Shown: positions 8,436 through 17,293 of the stretch, piece after piece | How positions within the stretch are numbered: position 1 is the first letter of the stretch | Layout: each line of letters starts with the position of its first letter | Assembly: GCF_000702305.1 (NCBI RefSeq) | Contig: NZ_JNLC01000015.1 | Location: 234,001 to 298,000, forward strand | Direction: 5' to 3' | From: Allobosea sp. 117 | Lineage (GTDB): Bacteria; Pseudomonadota; Alphaproteobacteria; Rhizobiales; Xanthobacteraceae | Length of the DNA stretch: 64,000 bases | Program-made: the position numbers and the translations under genes | The notes under the pieces: generated by a model | Databases searched by the model: none | What the model was told of the DNA's origin: nothing | The model's input: only the letters and a program-made list of their open reading frames with translations

Positions 8436-9743
8436 ATGGCATCCGGTCCCTTCGCTTCTCCCGTGTCGCGCCGCCTTTTCCTGCAGGCCTCCGCTGCCAT
8501 GGCGGCCATGTCCGCCGGCTTCAACGCCTCGAAGGCTTCGGCCGCCGACGTGCCCACGCTCAACGTGCTCAACAGCAACGTCGCGTGGTCGAACGCGCTG
8601 ACCAACCAGGTCGCCGCCGCCTATAAGCCGGCTAAAATCGTCGGCGAATCCAACCCTTACGAGACGCACTACGAGAAGATGGTGATCGAGCTGAGCCAGG
8701 GCTCGGACACGTTCGACCTGGTCACCTCGGACAGCATCTGGATGCGCCAGCCGATTGTCAGCGGCTGGGCCAAGGCGCTGGACGACATCAAGGCGGCCAA
8801 TCCGGACCTGCCGGCGATGGATGTCAGCGCGCTCGCCGAGGGCTCGCTCACCTATACCCAGCTCGACGGCAAGCGCTACGGCCTGCCGGTGGCGATGACG
8901 ACCCCGGTCTTCGTCTATCGCAAGGACCTGTTCGAGAAGGCCGGCATCGACAAGGTGCCGACCACCTGGACCGAATATCTCGCCGCCGCCAAGAAGCTGC
9001 ACAAGGACGGCGTCGCCGGCACCGTGCTGCTGCTCGGCGGCCAGGACGCGCTGATGTCCGGCGAATGGGGCGCCCGCATGCAGAGCATGGAGAAGCTCTC
9101 CAGCACCGAGGACGGCATTCTCGACGCCGACAACAAGCCGATCTTCAACAAGGACGGCAAGGGCGTGGCGGCGATCGAGCTGATCAAGGAGCTGCTGCCC
9201 TATACCCCGAAGGGCTCGCAGGGTTTCGACTATCCCGAGGGCTCCTCCGCCATGCAGCAGGGCGGCGCGGCGATGATGGTGACCTGGTCCGACGTCATCG
9301 TCGGCATCGAGGACGGCCCGCACAAGGGCAAGTTCGGCTACACCGTCGCCCCGGTGGTGAAGGAGCAGCAGCAGATGATCGGCGGCTGGTCGATCTTCAT
9401 CAACTCCCACTCGCGCCAGTTGCCCGACGCCTATCGCTTCCTGCAGTGGATGGCGACCGGCAAGGCCTATGAGCTGTTCCGCGAGGCCGGCGAGTCCTCG
9501 ATCTGCCTCAAGGCCGACATCGCCAATCCGGACATTACCAAGACCATTCCGATGGCGCAGGTGTTCAAGGATTTCGGGCCGCGCAAGACCGCCAGCATCC
9601 CGCTGCCGCTCTACCGCATCGCCAATGCCAACGAGGTTCAGCGCATCATCTTCGAGGAGCTGCAGGCCGGCATCACCGGCAGCAAGACGCCGGCCGCCGC
9701 CATGAAGGACGCCGAGGCGCGCACCGCCGCCGCGATCAAGTAG
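8436..9743 (+). CDS. ABC transporter substrate-binding protein (family 1, Tat-exported)
   Basis: A 435-residue extracellular solute-binding protein of the MalE/UgpB-like family 1. The N-terminus has a twin-arginine signal (SRRLFLQ followed by [12 protein letters not shown]) and an ASKASA cleavage region, so it is probably exported folded through Tat. The body has typical family features ([20 protein letters not shown]; a C-terminal [14 protein letters not shown] hinge). It is the first gene of an operon with two permeases and an ATPase. Family 1 proteins usually bind sugars or polyols; the catabolic genes downstream instead suggest a hydroxyproline-like compound, so the ligand is open. Confidence 0.9.
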   Translation: MASGPFASPVSRRLFLQASAAMAAMSAGFNASKASAADVPTLNVLNSNVAWSNALTNQVAAAYKPAKIVGESNPYETHYEKMVIELSQGSDTFDLVTSDSIWMRQPIVSGWAKALDDIKAANPDLPAMDVSALAEGSLTYTQLDGKRYGLPVAMTTPVFVYRKDLFEKAGIDKVPTTWTEYLAAAKKLHKDGVAGTVLLLGGQDALMSGEWGARMQSMEKLSSTEDGILDADNKPIFNKDGKGVAAIELIKELLPYTPKGSQGFDYPEGSSAMQQGGAAMMVTWSDVIVGIEDGPHKGKFGYTVAPVVKEQQQMIGGWSIFINSHSRQLPDAYRFLQWMATGKAYELFREAGESSICLKADIANPDITKTIPMAQVFKDFGPRKTASIPLPLYRIANANEVQRIIFEELQAGITGSKTPAAAMKDAEARTAAAIK

Positions 9744-9762
9744 CCCGCGGGCCGAAGCATGC

Positions 9763-9790
9763 CCTGCGCCGCCTGAACCGGCGGCGCAGG
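9763..9790 (+). other. Intercistronic stem-loop after the binding-protein gene
   Basis: CCTGCGCCGCC (9763-9773) pairs perfectly with GGCGGCGCAGG (9780-9790) around a six-base loop. No U-run follows. Such hairpins between a binding-protein gene and its permeases commonly protect the upstream mRNA and lower expression of the membrane components. Confidence 0.6.
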
Positions 9791-9893
9791 CTTCCCGGGA
9801 AGGCGCTCCCGACCCGGCCGGTCGGCGGCAGGTTGGCGGCGCGCCCAGCTCGACGTGCGTGCCGCCGTGCCGGTCGCCTCGGAGCAAGACGCA

Positions 9894-10868
9894 ATGGAGA
9901 AGGACGGCAACGTGTCCGACACGACCCTCTCATCCCCGCCGCTGGACCTGCGGGCCGCCGAGGCGGACCGGGCCCGCCGCGCCGGCGAGAAATATGTGCC
10001 GTGGGTTCTGCTCGCGCCGACGACGATCATCCTGACGCTCGTCGGCTTCTACCCGCTCGTCTATTCGCTCTATATCTCGACCACCGCCTACAAGCCGACG
10101 CAGGCGACCCGCTACCAGGGCTTCGTCGGGATCGACAATTATGCGGCGGGCATCGTCGACGGGCAGTTTCTCCACGCGCTCGGGCTGACCGCGCTGTTCA
10201 CCCTCGCCAGCGTCGGCATCTCGCTGGTGCTCGCCATCGCGATGTCGATGCTGTTCTCGCAGCAGCGCCCCGGCTTCGTGCTCCTGCGCACCATCATCCT
10301 CATCCCGATGCTGATCACCCCGATCGCGGTCGGCATCGTCTGGCGCACCATGATGATGCCCGACCTCGGCGTGCTGAACTATCTGCTGCAGGCGGTCTCG
10401 CTGCCGCCGCTGCTGTGGACCGGCTCCTACGAGACCGCGCTGGCCTCGATGATCCTGGTCGACGTCTGGCAGTGGACGCCCTTCATGTTCATCATCATCT
10501 TCGCCGGCGTGAAGGCGCTGCCGACCAGCCCCTTCGAGGCGGCGGCGATCGACGGCGCCGGGCCGATGCGCACCTTCTTCTCGGTGACGCTGCCGATGCT
10601 GAAGCCGGTCATCGTCATCGCGACCCTGCTGCGCCTCATCGACGCGATGCGCACCTTCGACACCATCCATCTGATGACGCGCGGCGGCCCGAACTTCGCG
10701 ACCGACGTGGTCAGCGTCTATCTCCAGCGCGTCAATTTCCGCTTCTTCGATCTCGGCTACGGCGCGGCGCTGTCGTGGATGACGCTGATCGTGATCCTGG
10801 TGACGGTGCTGATCTTCGTGAAGCTCACCGGCTTCATGAAGCTCGTCGCTCTCAAGGAAGACCGGTGA
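9894..10868 (+). CDS. ABC transporter permease (MalF/UgpA type)
   Basis: A 324-residue inner-membrane permease with about six transmembrane segments (for example WVLLAPTTIILTLVGFYPLV near the N-terminus). The EAA loop that docks on the ATPase is visible as EAAAIDGAGPMRTFFSVTLP. The start at 9894 is favoured over 9855 because GGAG stands about 12 bases upstream. It pairs with the next permease as a heterodimer. Confidence 0.9.
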   Translation: MEKDGNVSDTTLSSPPLDLRAAEADRARRAGEKYVPWVLLAPTTIILTLVGFYPLVYSLYISTTAYKPTQATRYQGFVGIDNYAAGIVDGQFLHALGLTALFTLASVGISLVLAIAMSMLFSQQRPGFVLLRTIILIPMLITPIAVGIVWRTMMMPDLGVLNYLLQAVSLPPLLWTGSYETALASMILVDVWQWTPFMFIIIFAGVKALPTSPFEAAAIDGAGPMRTFFSVTLPMLKPVIVIATLLRLIDAMRTFDTIHLMTRGGPNFATDVVSVYLQRVNFRFFDLGYGAALSWMTLIVILVTVLIFVKLTGFMKLVALKEDR

Positions 10869-10879
10869 GGGAGGACACC

Positions 10880-11749
10880 ATGGCCGCCACCGATTTCTCC
10901 TTCGCCGAGAACCGCCAGCCGCGGCATCCGGCCCGCCTCCTCAAGGCCGCTGCCGCCTATCTGGCCGCCCTGCTGGCAACCGCCTTCTTCGCCTTTCCGG
11001 TGTACTGGATGGTGGCCTCGGCGCTGAAGTCGGACGTCGACGTCGCCGCCTATCCGCCGCGCTGGAGCTTCGAGCCGACGCTGCAGAACTTCCACAAGCT
11101 GTTCAACGAGCTGGGCGCCTGGCAGGCGTTCCAGAACAGCCTGTTCATCGTCGGCATCGCCACCTGCCTCGCCATGATCTTCGGCACCATGGCGGCCTAT
11201 GCGCTGGCGCGCTTCGACATCGGCGGCAAGAACGTGATGGCGTTCGAGATCCTGTCGGTGCGCATGCTGCCGCCGATCGTCAGCGTGATCCCGCTCTTCA
11301 TCATCGCCCGCCAGCTCGGCCTGTTCGACACGCCCTGGCTGCTGATCGCGGTCTATGTGCTGAACGGCCTGCCCTTCGTGGTCTGGGTGATGCGCGTCTT
11401 CATCCAGGAGGTGCCGCAGTCGATCGAGGAGGCCGCTCTGATCGACGGCTGCAGCCGCTATGAATGCTTCTGGCGCATCACCCTGCCGCTGCTGCTGCCG
11501 GGCCTCGCGGCGACCATGGTCATCGTCTTCATGTTCGCCTGGAACGAGTATCTGCTCGCCAGCATCCTGACCTCGCGCGACGCCCGCACCCTGCCGGTCA
11601 TCGCGGCGAGCGCGATCCAGCCCAAGGCCATCTCCTGGGGCCTGTCCTCCGCCGCCGGCGTGATCATGTCGCTGCCGGTCGTCGTCCTCGTCCTTCTCAT
11701 GCAGCGCTATCTGGTGCGCGGGCTGACGCTCGGCGCCGTCAAAGGCTGA
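10880..11749 (+). CDS. ABC transporter permease (MalG/UgpE type)
   Basis: A 289-residue MalG-type permease. The EAA loop reads EAALIDGCSRYECFWRITLP, and FMFAWNEYLLASILTS is the conserved block behind it. The start at 10880 follows GGGAGGA and lies 11 bases after the partner permease stop. The open frame extends far upstream only because the other permease is overlapped in another frame. Confidence 0.9.
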   Translation: MAATDFSFAENRQPRHPARLLKAAAAYLAALLATAFFAFPVYWMVASALKSDVDVAAYPPRWSFEPTLQNFHKLFNELGAWQAFQNSLFIVGIATCLAMIFGTMAAYALARFDIGGKNVMAFEILSVRMLPPIVSVIPLFIIARQLGLFDTPWLLIAVYVLNGLPFVVWVMRVFIQEVPQSIEEAALIDGCSRYECFWRITLPLLLPGLAATMVIVFMFAWNEYLLASILTSRDARTLPVIAASAIQPKAISWGLSSAAGVIMSLPVVVLVLLMQRYLVRGLTLGAVKG

Positions 11750-11761
11750 ACGGAGAGAACC

Positions 11762-12838
11762 ATGAGCGTCGAGATCAACCGCGTCAGCAAGCGCTTCGGG
11801 GCCCTCACCGTGGTCGACGGCGTCTCCGTCGACATCAGGGACGGCGAGTTCTTCGTCATGCTCGGCTCGTCCGGCTGCGGCAAGACCACCACCCTGCGCA
11901 TGGTCGCCGGGCTGGAGATGCCGAGCGCCGGCTCCATCCGCATCAAGGGCCGCGACGTCACCTATGCCGAGCCGCGCAACCGCGACATCGCCATGGCGTT
12001 CCAGGATTACGGCCTCTATCCGCACATGACGGTGGAGCAGAACATCGAGTTCCCCCTGAAGGTGCGCAAGGTCGCCGAGGGTGAGCGCAAGGCCAAGGTG
12101 CGCGACATCGCCGAGCGCCTCGGCATCGCCGAGTTCCTCGCGCGGCGCCCGATGCAGCTCTCCGGCGGCCAGCGTCAGCGCGTCTCGCTGGCCCGCGCGC
12201 TGGTGCGCAACCCGCATGTCTTCCTGATGGACGAACCGCTGTCGAACCTCGACGCCAAGCTGCGCGCCACTATGCGGGCGGAGATCAAGCAGCTCGTCTC
12301 CCGGCTCGGCATCACCACCATCTATGTGACGCACGACCAGATCGAGGCGATGGCGATGGCCGACCGCATCGCCGTGATGTCGAACGGGCGCATGGTGCAG
12401 ATCGGCTCGCCGCTCGAGGTCTATGACCGGCCGAAGACCAAGTTCGTCGCCGGCTTCATGGGCGCCCCGCCGATGAACCTGTTCCGCGGCGCCAATGTGA
12501 ACGGCCGCGTCACCGCCACGATCCAGCCCTTCGCCGACGGGCTGAGCGACGACGACCGGGCGAGTGCCGCGGCGCTCGGCGGAGCCGAGTTCCATGTCGG
12601 CATCCGGCCCGAGCACCTGGTGCTCGGCGCCACCGGCATGCCGGGCGTCGTGAACGCGCAGGTCGCCTTCGTCGAGCCGCTCGGCGCCAACACCAACGTC
12701 TATCTCACCGTCGGCGAGCTCTCCTTCGTCGCCAATGTCGAGCGCACCTCACACAAGGCCGGCGACGTCGTGGAGGTGGCCGCCCGCCCCGGCCACCTGC
12801 GCCTCGTCACCGGCGACGAGGTGGTGCCGGCAGCCTGA
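11762..12838 (+). CDS. ABC transporter ATP-binding protein (MalK/UgpC type)
   Basis: A 358-residue ATPase with Walker A GSSGCGKTT, signature LSGGQRQR, Walker B VFLMDEPLSNLDAK and the H-loop THDQIEAM. The C-terminal 120 residues form the TOBE/MOP regulatory domain (FHVGIRPEHLVLGA), as in MalK and UgpC. It powers the two permeases upstream and closes the transporter part of the operon, 12 bases after the second permease. Confidence 0.92.
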   Translation: MSVEINRVSKRFGALTVVDGVSVDIRDGEFFVMLGSSGCGKTTTLRMVAGLEMPSAGSIRIKGRDVTYAEPRNRDIAMAFQDYGLYPHMTVEQNIEFPLKVRKVAEGERKAKVRDIAERLGIAEFLARRPMQLSGGQRQRVSLARALVRNPHVFLMDEPLSNLDAKLRATMRAEIKQLVSRLGITTIYVTHDQIEAMAMADRIAVMSNGRMVQIGSPLEVYDRPKTKFVAGFMGAPPMNLFRGANVNGRVTATIQPFADGLSDDDRASAAALGGAEFHVGIRPEHLVLGATGMPGVVNAQVAFVEPLGANTNVYLTVGELSFVANVERTSHKAGDVVEVAARPGHLRLVTGDEVVPAA

Positions 12839-12891
12839 CCCGAGGCGACGGCTCCCCGTGATCTGCAACAGTTGAAGCCGGGAATTGCAAC

Positions 12892-14343
12892 ATGGTTCGC
12901 ACTTATTACCACTGGATCGACGGCAGCCAGACCGAGGCCGCGGGCGATCTCATCGACCGCAACGGCCCCGCGGATGGCCGGCTGCTGGCGCGCTATGCGG
13001 CCGGCACGGCGGCGGATGTCGACCGTGCCGTCGCCACCGCCCGCGCCGCCTTCGAGAGCGGCGTGTGGTCGAATATGCCGGCCTCCGAGCGCGCCGGCGT
13101 GCTCAACGCCTGGGCCGACCTGCTGGCGAAAGACGTCGAGCGGCTGGCGGTGATCGAGGCCGAGGAGGTCGGCAAGCCGATCCTGCAGGCGCGCGGCGAG
13201 GTGAACTGGAGCATCGAGCTGCTGCGCTATGCGGCGGCGCTGGCCTGGCAGCTCTCCGGCCAGGCTTTCACCCATCTCGGCCCGGAAAAGCTCGGGCTGG
13301 TGACGCGCGAGCCGCGCGGCGTCATCGGCATGATCGTACCGTGGAACTTCCCGATCGTGACGCTGTTCCAGAAGCTACCCTTCGCCCTGGCGGCGGGCTG
13401 CGCGGCGGTGGTCAAGCCGTCCGAGCTGACCTCCGGCACCGCATTGGAGACGGCGAAGCTGGCGAGCGCCGCGGGCGTGCCGGACGGCATCATCAACATC
13501 GTCACCGGCACCGGGCCGGTCGTCGGCGAGGCGCTCGCCACCCATGCCGGCGTCGACATGCTGTCTTTCACCGGCTCGACGGCGGTCGGCAAGCGCATCG
13601 CCCGCAACGCGGCCGACGGCATCAAGCGCGTCGCGCTGGAGCTCGGCGGCAAGTCGGCCAACATCGTCTTCGCCGATGCCGATCTCGACAAGGCGATCGA
13701 GGGCGTCATCACCGGCTTCATCCTCAACCAGGGCGAGGAATGCTGCGCCGGCTCGCGGCTGCTGGTCGAGGAGAGCATCGCCGAGAGCTTTACGGCCCGC
13801 CTCGTCGAGCGGCTGAAGAGCGTCCGCCTCGGCCTGCCGCTGGACGAGGCCAGCGACATCGGCGCGCTGATCCATGAGGGCCATCTCGAGCGCGTGCTCG
13901 GCTTCATCGAGACCGGCAGGAAGGAAGGCGCGGTCTGCGTCGCCGGCGGCGCCCGCGCCACTGCGGGCGGGCTCGACAAGGGCTTCTTCGTCGAGCCGAC
14001 CATCTTCGCCGGCGTCACCCCCGACATGACCATCTACCGGCAGGAGATCTTCGGCCCGGTGCTGAGCGTCATTCCGTTCCGCACCGTCGATGAGGCGGTG
14101 AGCATCGCCAACGACACCCATTACGGCCTCGCCAATGGCCTGTGGACGAGCAATGTCGACAAGGCGCTCGGCGTCTCGCGGCGGCTGCGCAGCGGCACGG
14201 TTTATGTGAACACTTACCTTGAGACGGCGCCGCAGATGCCCTTCGGCGGCTTCAAGGAAAGCGGCTATGGCCGGGAGAACGGGCTCGACGGCCTGCACGA
14301 ATATACAGAGGTCAAATCCACCTTCATGCGGCTGGCGGTCTAG
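12892..14343 (+). CDS. Aldehyde dehydrogenase, possible alpha-ketoglutaric semialdehyde dehydrogenase
   Basis: A 483-residue NAD(P)-dependent aldehyde dehydrogenase. The cofactor region IVPWNFPIVT, the general-base region LELGGKSANIV, and the nucleophile Cys284 in NQGEECCAGSR are intact, and the C-terminal NTYLETAPQMPFGGFKESG is canonical. Family alone does not fix the substrate. It is followed by a DapA-type enzyme resembling pyrroline-4-hydroxy-2-carboxylate deaminase and a hydroxyproline-epimerase-like gene, so oxidation of 2-oxoglutarate semialdehyde, the last step of hydroxyproline breakdown, is the best inference. Confidence 0.85.
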   Translation: MVRTYYHWIDGSQTEAAGDLIDRNGPADGRLLARYAAGTAADVDRAVATARAAFESGVWSNMPASERAGVLNAWADLLAKDVERLAVIEAEEVGKPILQARGEVNWSIELLRYAAALAWQLSGQAFTHLGPEKLGLVTREPRGVIGMIVPWNFPIVTLFQKLPFALAAGCAAVVKPSELTSGTALETAKLASAAGVPDGIINIVTGTGPVVGEALATHAGVDMLSFTGSTAVGKRIARNAADGIKRVALELGGKSANIVFADADLDKAIEGVITGFILNQGEECCAGSRLLVEESIAESFTARLVERLKSVRLGLPLDEASDIGALIHEGHLERVLGFIETGRKEGAVCVAGGARATAGGLDKGFFVEPTIFAGVTPDMTIYRQEIFGPVLSVIPFRTVDEAVSIANDTHYGLANGLWTSNVDKALGVSRRLRSGTVYVNTYLETAPQMPFGGFKESGYGRENGLDGLHEYTEVKSTFMRLAV

Positions 14344-14402
14344 CGCCTCAAAGACCCCCAACCCGCAATCCACATAGCATCAGTTTTCAAGGAACGACGA
14401 CC

Positions 14403-15314
14403 ATGACGCGCTGGACCGGAGTATTCCCCGCGGTAACCACCAAGCTGAAGAAGGACGAGAGCGTCGATCTCGCCGCCACGCAGGCGAGCATCGACCGCCT
14501 GATCGACAATGGCGTGTCGGGGGTGATCGTGCTGCCGATGCTGGGCGAGAACGCCTCGCTCACGGCCGCCGAGCGCGAATCCGTCATCCTGGCGGCGAAG
14601 GAAGTGGTGGCCGGCCGCGTGCCGCTGCTCTCCGGCCTCGCCCATGTCGGCACGGCGGACGCCGTCGCCTCGGCGCGGCATTACGAGCAGCTCGGCGCCG
14701 AAGGGCTGATGGCCTTCCCGTCCATCGCCTATAAGAGCGACCCGCGCGAGACGGTTCAATGGTACCGCACGCTCGGCACCAGCTGTGGCCTGCCGATCAT
14801 GATCTACAACAACCCGATCGCTTACGGCGTCGACGTCACCCCGGCGATCCTGAACGCGCTCGCCGACGTGCCGAGCATCGTCTGCGTGAAGGAGGAGACC
14901 GGCGACATCCGCCGTGTCACCGACATCTATAACGAGTGCGGCGACCGCTTCTCGGTGTTCTGCGGCGTCGACGACCTGCTGCTGGAGAGCGTGGCGCTCG
15001 GCGTCACCGGCTGGGTGTCGGGCATGACCAATGCCTGGACCGCCGAATGCGTCGAGCTGTTCAACCTGTGCAAGGCCGGCCGCTTCGAGGAGGCGCGCTC
15101 GCTGTACCGGGTGCTGACGCCGGCCTTCCACCTCGATACCGACGTGAAGCTGGTGCAATACATCAAGCTCGCCGAAAGCATTGTCTATGGCGCGCCGGAA
15201 TGGGTGCGCGCGCCGCGCCTGCCGCTGATCGGCGAGGAGCGCACCCGCGTGCTCTCCATCCTGGAGGCCACCGTCGACGCTCTCACCGCCCGCCAGAAAA
15301 AGTCCGCCGCCTGA
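14403..15314 (+). CDS. DapA-family lyase/deaminase, likely pyrroline-4-hydroxy-2-carboxylate deaminase
   Basis: A 303-residue class I aldolase-fold protein of the dihydrodipicolinate synthase family. The Schiff-base lysine is Lys163 (IVCVKEETGD) and the catalytic tyrosine is Tyr135 (MIYNNPIAYG). Several blocks (GVFPAVTT at the start, GVDDLLLESVALGVTGWVSG, FHLDTDVKLVQYIKLAE) resemble the rhizobial HypD deaminase that makes 2-oxoglutarate semialdehyde in hydroxyproline catabolism. This resemblance is from memory. Its position between an aldehyde dehydrogenase and an epimerase-like gene supports it; a different keto-acid aldolase cannot be excluded. Confidence 0.8.
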   Translation: MTRWTGVFPAVTTKLKKDESVDLAATQASIDRLIDNGVSGVIVLPMLGENASLTAAERESVILAAKEVVAGRVPLLSGLAHVGTADAVASARHYEQLGAEGLMAFPSIAYKSDPRETVQWYRTLGTSCGLPIMIYNNPIAYGVDVTPAILNALADVPSIVCVKEETGDIRRVTDIYNECGDRFSVFCGVDDLLLESVALGVTGWVSGMTNAWTAECVELFNLCKAGRFEEARSLYRVLTPAFHLDTDVKLVQYIKLAESIVYGAPEWVRAPRLPLIGEERTRVLSILEATVDALTARQKKSAA

Positions 15315-15328
15315 GGCTGGCTCGCCCG

Positions 15329-15354
15329 GACCCGCGCAGGCCGCTGCGCGGGTC
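15329..15354 (+). other. Perfect stem-loop between the DapA-like and epimerase-like genes
   Basis: GACCCGCGCAG (15329-15339) and CTGCGCGGGTC (15344-15354) form an 11-base-pair stem with a GCCG loop, followed by TGTCAT rather than a U-tract. It is likely an attenuator or mRNA-stabilising hairpin within the operon. Confidence 0.6.
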
Positions 15355-15381
15355 TGTCATGGCTCAAGGAACCGATCGACC

Positions 15382-16410
15382 ATGCGACTTCAGAACATTA
15401 TCACCGTCGTCGGCGCGCATGCCGAGGGCGAGGTGGGGCGCGTCATCACCGGCGGCGTGCTGCCGCCGCGCGGCGCCACCATGTTCGAACGCATGGTCAA
15501 TATGGAGCAGGACATCGACGGCGTGCGCCGCATGCTGCTGTTCGACCCGCGCGGCAGCGTCAACACCGCCGTCAACCTCGTCACCCCACCGATCCGGCCC
15601 GAGGCACAGATCGGTATGATCGTAATGGAGTCGGACTATTACGTGCCGATGTCCGGCTCCAACCTGATCTGCACCGTCACCGTGGCGTTGGAGACCGGCA
15701 TGGTGCCGATGACCGGCGACACCACCCGCGTGGTGGTCGACACCCCCGCCGGCCTCGTCGAGGTGCTCGCCGACACGCGCGGGGGACGCTGCAACCGCAT
15801 CGCCTTCCGCAACGTGCCGGCCTTCGTGATGCATCGCGACGCGACCGTCGACGTGCCCGGCCTCGGCGTCATCGGCGCCGACGTCTCCTATGGCGGCATG
15901 ATCTATGTGATCGTCGATGCGCAGGCGCTCGGCCTGACGCTCACCCGCGGTGAGGCGCGCACGCTGGTTGAGCTGGGCGAGCGCATCAAGGCGGCGGCAG
16001 CGGTGCAACTGCCCTCGGTCCACCCGGAAAACCCCGGCATCCACACTATCAACCAGACGCTGTTCGCCGGCCCGCTGCGGCGCGAGAACGGACAGCTCCG
16101 TTCCAAGAACGCCGTGGTGGTCTCGCCGGGCCGCATCGACCGCTGCCCGTGCGGCACCGGCACCTCGGCGCGGCTCGCGCTGCTCCATGCGAGGGGCGAC
16201 CTCGCGACCGGCGAGACGCTCTATCACGAGTCGATCCTCGACACCGTCTTCGAGAGCCGGGTCGTCTCGGAAGCCAGGGCGGGTGACGTGCCGGCGGTGA
16301 TACCCGAGGTCGCCGGCCGCGCCTGGCTCACCGGCGTCTCGCACTATGGCGTCGACCCCGAGGACCCGTTCCCGGAAGGCTACCGGCTGAACGACACCTG
16401 GTTCGGCTGA
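15382..16410 (+). CDS. Proline racemase superfamily protein, 4-hydroxyproline 2-epimerase-like
   Basis: A 342-residue cofactor-independent racemase/epimerase/dehydratase. The second catalytic cysteine is present as Cys257 in DRCPCGTGTSA. The first, normally the Cys of an MCGH motif, is Ser91 in VPMSGSN. In this superfamily Cys/Cys pairs mark racemases and 4-hydroxyproline epimerases and Cys/Thr pairs mark trans-3-hydroxyproline dehydratases. A Ser/Cys pair is less common and its activity should not be assumed. With the DapA-like and aldehyde dehydrogenase genes it fits hydroxyproline use. It is the last gene of the unit and converges with the DUF1349 gene 10 bases away. Confidence 0.82.
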   Translation: MRLQNIITVVGAHAEGEVGRVITGGVLPPRGATMFERMVNMEQDIDGVRRMLLFDPRGSVNTAVNLVTPPIRPEAQIGMIVMESDYYVPMSGSNLICTVTVALETGMVPMTGDTTRVVVDTPAGLVEVLADTRGGRCNRIAFRNVPAFVMHRDATVDVPGLGVIGADVSYGGMIYVIVDAQALGLTLTRGEARTLVELGERIKAAAAVQLPSVHPENPGIHTINQTLFAGPLRRENGQLRSKNAVVVSPGRIDRCPCGTGTSARLALLHARGDLATGETLYHESILDTVFESRVVSEARAGDVPAVIPEVAGRAWLTGVSHYGVDPEDPFPEGYRLNDTWFG

Positions 16411-16420
16411 TCGTCCTACA

Positions 16421-16996
16421 TCAGTCGTGCAACTCCCGCGCGATGGGCGGACCGAGCCTGAAATCGCGGAACGTCACCTTGAAGCCCTGCCGCTCCGGCG
16501 AGCAGCACATCAGGCCGATGGCGACGGACGCCGTGGGCGGGAAATAGGCCAGCCGCGCCGGCTTCCAGCGCCCGTTGGTGACGTCGAGATATTGAACGCG
16601 GATCGCCTCGTGATGCTTCGTCACGCGGATGCGGACGCCGTCCGGCGAGGTGGGAACCGGAGTCAGCGCCCAGTCCGACGTATCGTTGGTCACCACGGTC
16701 GAGAAATACGCCTCTCCGTCGGTATATTCGATACCCGCCTTGATCCAGTGGGATTCGCTCAACCGAACCATCAGCCCGGCCTGATCGTAGAGCGCCTCGT
16801 ACTGCCCCTGGACGGTCACCTCCGCCGTGAAATCCCCGCTGGCCTCGGTGAACAGGAAATGACCGCTGTCGCGCCAGAAGCCGTAGAAGGTCTCGCGCCA
16901 GAAATCGGTCCGGTCGCCCGTCTCGACATGCACGGCGTCACCCTCGAAGGCATGGCTGGCCGGCGGGTTGAGCCAGGTGAAGTCCTGCAGGCGCAT
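16421..16996 (-). CDS. DUF1349 domain protein (concanavalin-like fold)
   Basis: A 191-residue protein matching DUF1349 along its full length: DFWRETFYGFWRDSGHFL, then a central YDQAGLMVRLSESHWIKAG and a C-terminal RLAYFPPTASVAIGLMCCSP. The fold resembles concanavalin/glucanase domains; the family has no established biochemical role. No signal peptide is visible, so it is probably cytoplasmic. The 297-base gap on its 5' side, shared with the divergent regulator gene, shows nothing I recognise. Confidence 0.8.
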   Translation of the reverse strand: MRLQDFTWLNPPASHAFEGDAVHVETGDRTDFWRETFYGFWRDSGHFLFTEASGDFTAEVTVQGQYEALYDQAGLMVRLSESHWIKAGIEYTDGEAYFSTVVTNDTSDWALTPVPTSPDGVRIRVTKHHEAIRVQYLDVTNGRWKPARLAYFPPTASVAIGLMCCSPERQGFKVTFRDFRLGPPIARELHD

Positions 16997-17293
16997 AGTG
17001 GTCTCCGTCGAGCTGATATCCGCCCGCGACCAGCGTCACCGAATCCTCGGGAGGGAATGCCCCCAAATTGCTCGGCGCCAGCGCCGCATACAATGGCTCG
17101 CGTTGAGACAGCGGCCCCTTTTTGCCGGGCCCGGCGTTCGCCGGAACGAATCGGCGCGGCCGCCGGGCCGGCCCTCTCCGAATTGCCGGTTGACAGAGGC
17201 CCTCATCGCGGCACCACATAGCGGCTAATCGCGTCGTCGTCCCGGCCCTGGCCGGCAGAATGCGAAAACTGGAGCGAAACGCAGGGGTCGGCG

